A stretch of 64,000 nucleotides of DNA, from assembly GCF_017426725.1 (NCBI RefSeq), contig NZ_JAERMS010000010.1, forward strand, positions 1-64,000, read 5' to 3'. Below are positions 61,020 to 64,000 of this stretch, in pieces (the first letter of the stretch is position 1; the number at the start of each line of letters is the position of its first letter). Origin of the DNA: Prevotella illustrans. GTDB taxonomy: Bacteria; Bacteroidota; Bacteroidia; Bacteroidales; Bacteroidaceae. A program made the position numbers and the translations under genes. The notes under the pieces are model-generated. The model had not been told where the DNA came from and made no database searches. It saw nothing but the letters and a program-made list of their open reading frames with translations.

Positions 61020-63505
61020 ACGGTTTTCTTTTTACGAGTCTCGAAATAAACCGATAATCCTATCATCGCAAGCAGGATAGCGTATGCTACATAAGCGATA
61101 GTTTCTGTTCCATCGACACTCTTGGGATAGAAGCTGAGCACCACCTGATGGGTTCCGGGCTGTACATTGATAGCCCGAAGAATATAATTGACGCGCCCCA
61201 GTTCAACGGGATTACCATCAATGGTGGCTTCCCAACCCGGATAATAAACCTCGGAGAACACTACGACACCACCCTTATCAGACTTCACTTGATAGGTTAG
61301 CTTATTAGGCTCATAAGCGGTGAGCTTCACCAATGCCGTTTCGTTTTCAGCCACAGCCTTGCCCAACTGCTTTTCAAACTTCCTATCGGCTACAGCATGA
61401 TGACGTAGATTGAGCTTGCCGACGCGATCCAATTCTTGATTCGCATTGTCTACATAGTCGAGGCGGTCAACAAACCAACCGTTACCATATACGTATGGAT
61501 TCTGCAAAGGCACAGTCTGTCCGGCCTGCAAAGGCAGAATAAAGTATTTGGCATTGAGCATGTTCAACACGGGAAAAATGCTATCGCCATTAATCTTCGT
61601 CATATCGCCGCCCGCTTCTTGCACCGCAGTCATCAGTTTCTGCATTTCGGGATGGATATAGGCTTCTATCACCTCCTGATAGCGACGCAACTTGGCCGCG
61701 TGATAGCCACCTATACTCTTGTGGAAATAGCTCGTTTCGTTTTCATTGAACGTATTTGAAGCCAGATTGAGCACACGATAGTTAAGACTCTTATCTAATA
61801 ATATCTGGCGATCGGTGGCTGTCATCTGCATTGGCGTTTCACGCACGCTCTTCTCCACAAACATTTCGTCGTTGAGATAGCGCTTGTCTACCTGCCACAT
61901 GTCGATGAAACACAGCACCGTTATCAAGCCGATGACATAATCGGCACGCAGTTTCTTATACTTATAAAGGAAGAGTAGCGACATTCCAAGCACGATAATC
62001 CAGAACGAGCGCCAGCAATCAGCCGTGAAAATGCTCTCGCGCATGCTATTCAGATTAGCCGTCAACGGCGCGAGATACTCACTCGGAATACTCTTAAACG
62101 CGGTTTGTTCCTGCACAGAAATGAAACTTGAGAAGAAAACACCGGGCATAAGGGCAAACAAGAGGGCCACACCGGCCGTCAACGCAAAGCTGATATAGAC
62201 ATATTTCATCTTCCGAGCCAGCACATCGGGGTTTTCAATAACCTCCTTCAGAGCCATAATGGCCAGAAGCGGAATCGTAAATTCGGCAATGACCAATATG
62301 GAAGCTACCGTTCGGAACTTGCTGTACATGGGCACATAGTCAAGGAAGAAGTCGGTAAACGGCATAAAGTTACGCCCCCATGAAAGGAGTATCGACAAGA
62401 TGGTAGCTGCCAGCAACGCCCACTTCATCGGGCCTTTGACGATAAAGAGTCCCAAAATGAAGAGCATCAACACGAAAGCGCCCACATAAACGGGGCCACT
62501 CGTGCCGGGTTGGTCACCCCAATATTGCCCTAACTGCTGATAAATCTGCATGAAATTCGGGTCGGCTTTCTCCATGGCCTTACGATTAGCAGTCAACGGA
62601 ACAGAAGCGCCGCCCTTGGTATTGGGCACCAACAGCGTCCACGTTTCGTCAATACCATAACTCCACTGCGTGATATAATCGCGATCCAAACCACTGTTGG
62701 TCTGTACCGCCGAGTTCTTTTTCACCAGTTCGCTCTTGCCGCGCATACTCTCCTGACCATACTGCCAGGTGTGATACAGGTTGGAAAGATTGATACAAAT
62801 GCCCAAAACAGCAGCGGCGGCACACACACCGACTGCTTTCCAGAACTGCTTCAGTGTCTTCTCCCGAATAGCCGTCACCAAGTAGGCGATGACCATAAAC
62901 AAGATGATGAACAAGTAATAATAAGTCATCTGCACATGGTTGGCATTCACCTCAAAGGCCGTAAAGATGGCCGTAACGATGAAACCGGGAATCAGTTTAC
63001 CTCTGAACGCCAGCACCACGCCCGCCATCATCGGCGGCAAATAGGCCAACGCCATCACCTTCCACAGGTGACCGGCCGCAATAATAATGAGAAAATAACT
63101 GGAGAAAGCCCAAATGACAGAGCCTAAGACAGCCAACGACTTTCTGAAATCGAAAGCCCGAAGCAGAATATAGAAGCCCAGCAGGTAGGCAAAAAGGAAC
63201 CATACGTTCTCAGGTAGCCACAAATGATAGGCTTTTTCGGCCTGATTGAGCACCGAACCACTTTTATAGGAGGGAGCCATCTGATAAGTTGGCATGCCGC
63301 TGAACAAGGAATTAGTCCAACGCGTGGTCTCACCGGTCTTTTCCGTGTACTGACTCATCTCAATACCGGCCCCTCTACCGGCCGAAGAATCGTGCCGATA
63401 GAGAATGCGACCATCAATATCGGCCGGGAAGAAATAAGCAAATGAGATTACAATAAATAATACGACAGCAGCAATGTCTATCAGATACTTCTTCAAAACT
63501 TTCAT
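61016..63505 (-). CDS. YfhO-family integral membrane protein
   Basis: 829 aa. An N-terminal helix, a large loop with YRHDSSAGRGAGIEMSQYTE, and about 12-14 transmembrane segments up to residue 520, followed by a soluble C-terminal domain (SRVLN... PGWEATIDGNPVEL) and a last membrane helix. The YfhO family is glycosyltransferase-like and is linked to glycosylation of lipoteichoic or surface polymers in other bacteria. It overlaps fkp, so the operon probably transfers sugar to surface polymers. A -7-like CAAAAATA (63529-63536) is 23 nt upstream. Confidence 0.88.
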   Translation of the reverse strand: MKVLKKYLIDIAAVVLFIVISFAYFFPADIDGRILYRHDSSAGRGAGIEMSQYTEKTGETTRWTNSLFSGMPTYQMAPSYKSGSVLNQAEKAYHLWLPENVWFLFAYLLGFYILLRAFDFRKSLAVLGSVIWAFSSYFLIIIAAGHLWKVMALAYLPPMMAGVVLAFRGKLIPGFIVTAIFTAFEVNANHVQMTYYYLFIILFMVIAYLVTAIREKTLKQFWKAVGVCAAAAVLGICINLSNLYHTWQYGQESMRGKSELVKKNSAVQTNSGLDRDYITQWSYGIDETWTLLVPNTKGGASVPLTANRKAMEKADPNFMQIYQQLGQYWGDQPGTSGPVYVGAFVLMLFILGLFIVKGPMKWALLAATILSILLSWGRNFMPFTDFFLDYVPMYSKFRTVASILVIAEFTIPLLAIMALKEVIENPDVLARKMKYVYISFALTAGVALLFALMPGVFFSSFISVQEQTAFKSIPSEYLAPLTANLNSMRESIFTADCWRSFWIIVLGMSLLFLYKYKKLRADYVIGLITVLCFIDMWQVDKRYLNDEMFVEKSVRETPMQMTATDRQILLDKSLNYRVLNLASNTFNENETSYFHKSIGGYHAAKLRRYQEVIEAYIHPEMQKLMTAVQEAGGDMTKINGDSIFPVLNMLNAKYFILPLQAGQTVPLQNPYVYGNGWFVDRLDYVDNANQELDRVGKLNLRHHAVADRKFEKQLGKAVAENETALVKLTAYEPNKLTYQVKSDKGGVVVFSEVYYPGWEATIDGNPVELGRVNYILRAINVQPGTHQVVLSFYPKSVDGTETIAYVAYAILLAMIGLSVYFETRKKKTV

Positions 63506-63528
63506 TTCATTATAGATTATTTACAAGG

Positions 63529-63536
63529 CAAAAATA
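63529..63536 (-). promoter_or_regulatory. -7 promoter element of the yfhO-fkp-GSCFA operon
   Basis: On the minus strand TATTTTTG, 23 nt upstream of the yfhO start; no clear -33 box. Confidence 0.5.
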
Positions 63537-63700
63537 CAAAAAATCAACCATATATCCGCCTAATCCACGATCTTTTCGCTGTTTTTGCGCTTTGAGCACG
63601 GCCGACGGCATGCTATTGAATTATTTTTACTAACAACAACAACTCCAAATCGGCCGTTTGAACAGCATAAAAGCAGCCATATCAAAAGCTTAAAGAGAAA

Positions 63701-63820
63701 TTACCAAAATGAAACCGCGTTTTGGTAATCGTATTACCACGCAGCGGTAATCATATTACCAGCCCATGGGAAGCCGTTTACCACGCAGCGGTAATCGCAT
63801 TACCACATAGCGGTAATTCC
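63701..63820. repeat. Intergenic 22-bp-period palindromic array (GGTAAT/ATTACC type)
   Basis: Units at 63724, 63746, 63768 and 63790 (22 bp each) and a partial fifth at 63812, of the form GGTAATCGTATTACCACGCAG + C. Each unit contains a GGTAAT...ATTACC palindrome. A 9-bp inverted repeat TTACCAAAA/TTTTGGTAA (63701-63728) opens the array. The period equals that of the CTTTT-type arrays but the sequence is unrelated. The rest of 63506-64000 (about 63590-63700 and 63821-64000) has no gene; 63660-63690 has faint AAAAGCAGCC-type units. Confidence 0.8.
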
Positions 63821-64000
63821 ACCATCGTGCCGTGAATCAATTTGAGATTAATGAAAATAAATAGTCCAAACAGCTATCTATTTATGCAAAAAGTACGGAG
63901 AATTGACAAAAAAGCCATATATTTGTTGTGCGGTAGCAATCTGCTGTGAGGACAAAGAGACACAAAGACTCTGTAAAATATGCGGGAAAGCGTATTTTTC

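Overview
The window looks like a chromosomal segment of a Bacteroidales bacterium, most likely Prevotellaceae. The signs are a SusC/SusD polysaccharide-utilisation locus run by an ECF sigma/FecR pair, lipoproteins with acidic residues just after the lipobox cysteine, Bacteroidetes promoters (TTTG, about 20 bp, TAnnTTTG), the thiamine-salvage arrangement of TonB receptor, PnuT and thiamine pyrophosphokinase behind a TPP riboswitch, and Bacteroidales families such as Fkp, MurF-Alr, DUF4831 and DUF6261. I see no rRNA, tRNA, CRISPR array, prophage or intact transposase.

Layout. 1-201 is the end of a dispersed repeat. 213-12939 (minus strand) is one polysaccharide-utilisation locus read as sigma factor, FecR, SusC with an STN signalling domain, SusD, a DUF4874/DUF4832 lipoprotein, a DUF5009 membrane protein, a SusE/F-like lipoprotein and a GH31 glycosidase. 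After an orphan siderophore/haem-type ABC ATPase (minus strand), 13959-16002 (plus strand) carries an esterase and a GH27 alpha-galactosidase that may serve the same glycan. 16542-22709 is a four-gene envelope operon: a periplasmic HMA metal-binding protein with a Cys/His tail, a DUF4876 lipoprotein, a TonB receptor and a DUF6850 barrel. This is the best candidate for a poorly described system, probably for metal or metal-complex uptake.

23452-30331 is a complete histidine-degradation set (ftcD, hutU, hutH, hutI). 30355-39270 is housekeeping: DUF4831, NAD(P)HX repair, then hpt, adk, obgE, pgeF, an M23/EnvC-like protein, a stand-alone AICAR formyltransferase, a small basic protein, and rplS in the opposite direction. 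40031-43722 is the thiamine operon. 43831-50953 (minus strand) holds dnaA and a run of nrdJ, folB, amidase and an MCE protein. 51106-63505 has a nitroreductase, a truncated DUF6261 gene, an unlisted 57-residue gene, murF-alr, a small membrane protein, an SLC13 transporter, and the yfhO, fkp, GSCFA operon for GDP-fucose and surface glycans.

The intergenic DNA is notably structured. 39408-40003 is bounded by inverted repeats and contains a 22-bp minisatellite, so it has the build of a MITE; the right part of this element recurs at 1-201. Other 22-bp-period arrays lie at 23003-23112, 45682-45747 and 63724-63820, the last with a different sequence. Two unrelated arrays with 41-bp period lie near 16061-16400 and at 52065-52265. 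A perfect 24-bp inverted repeat separates ftcD from hutU.
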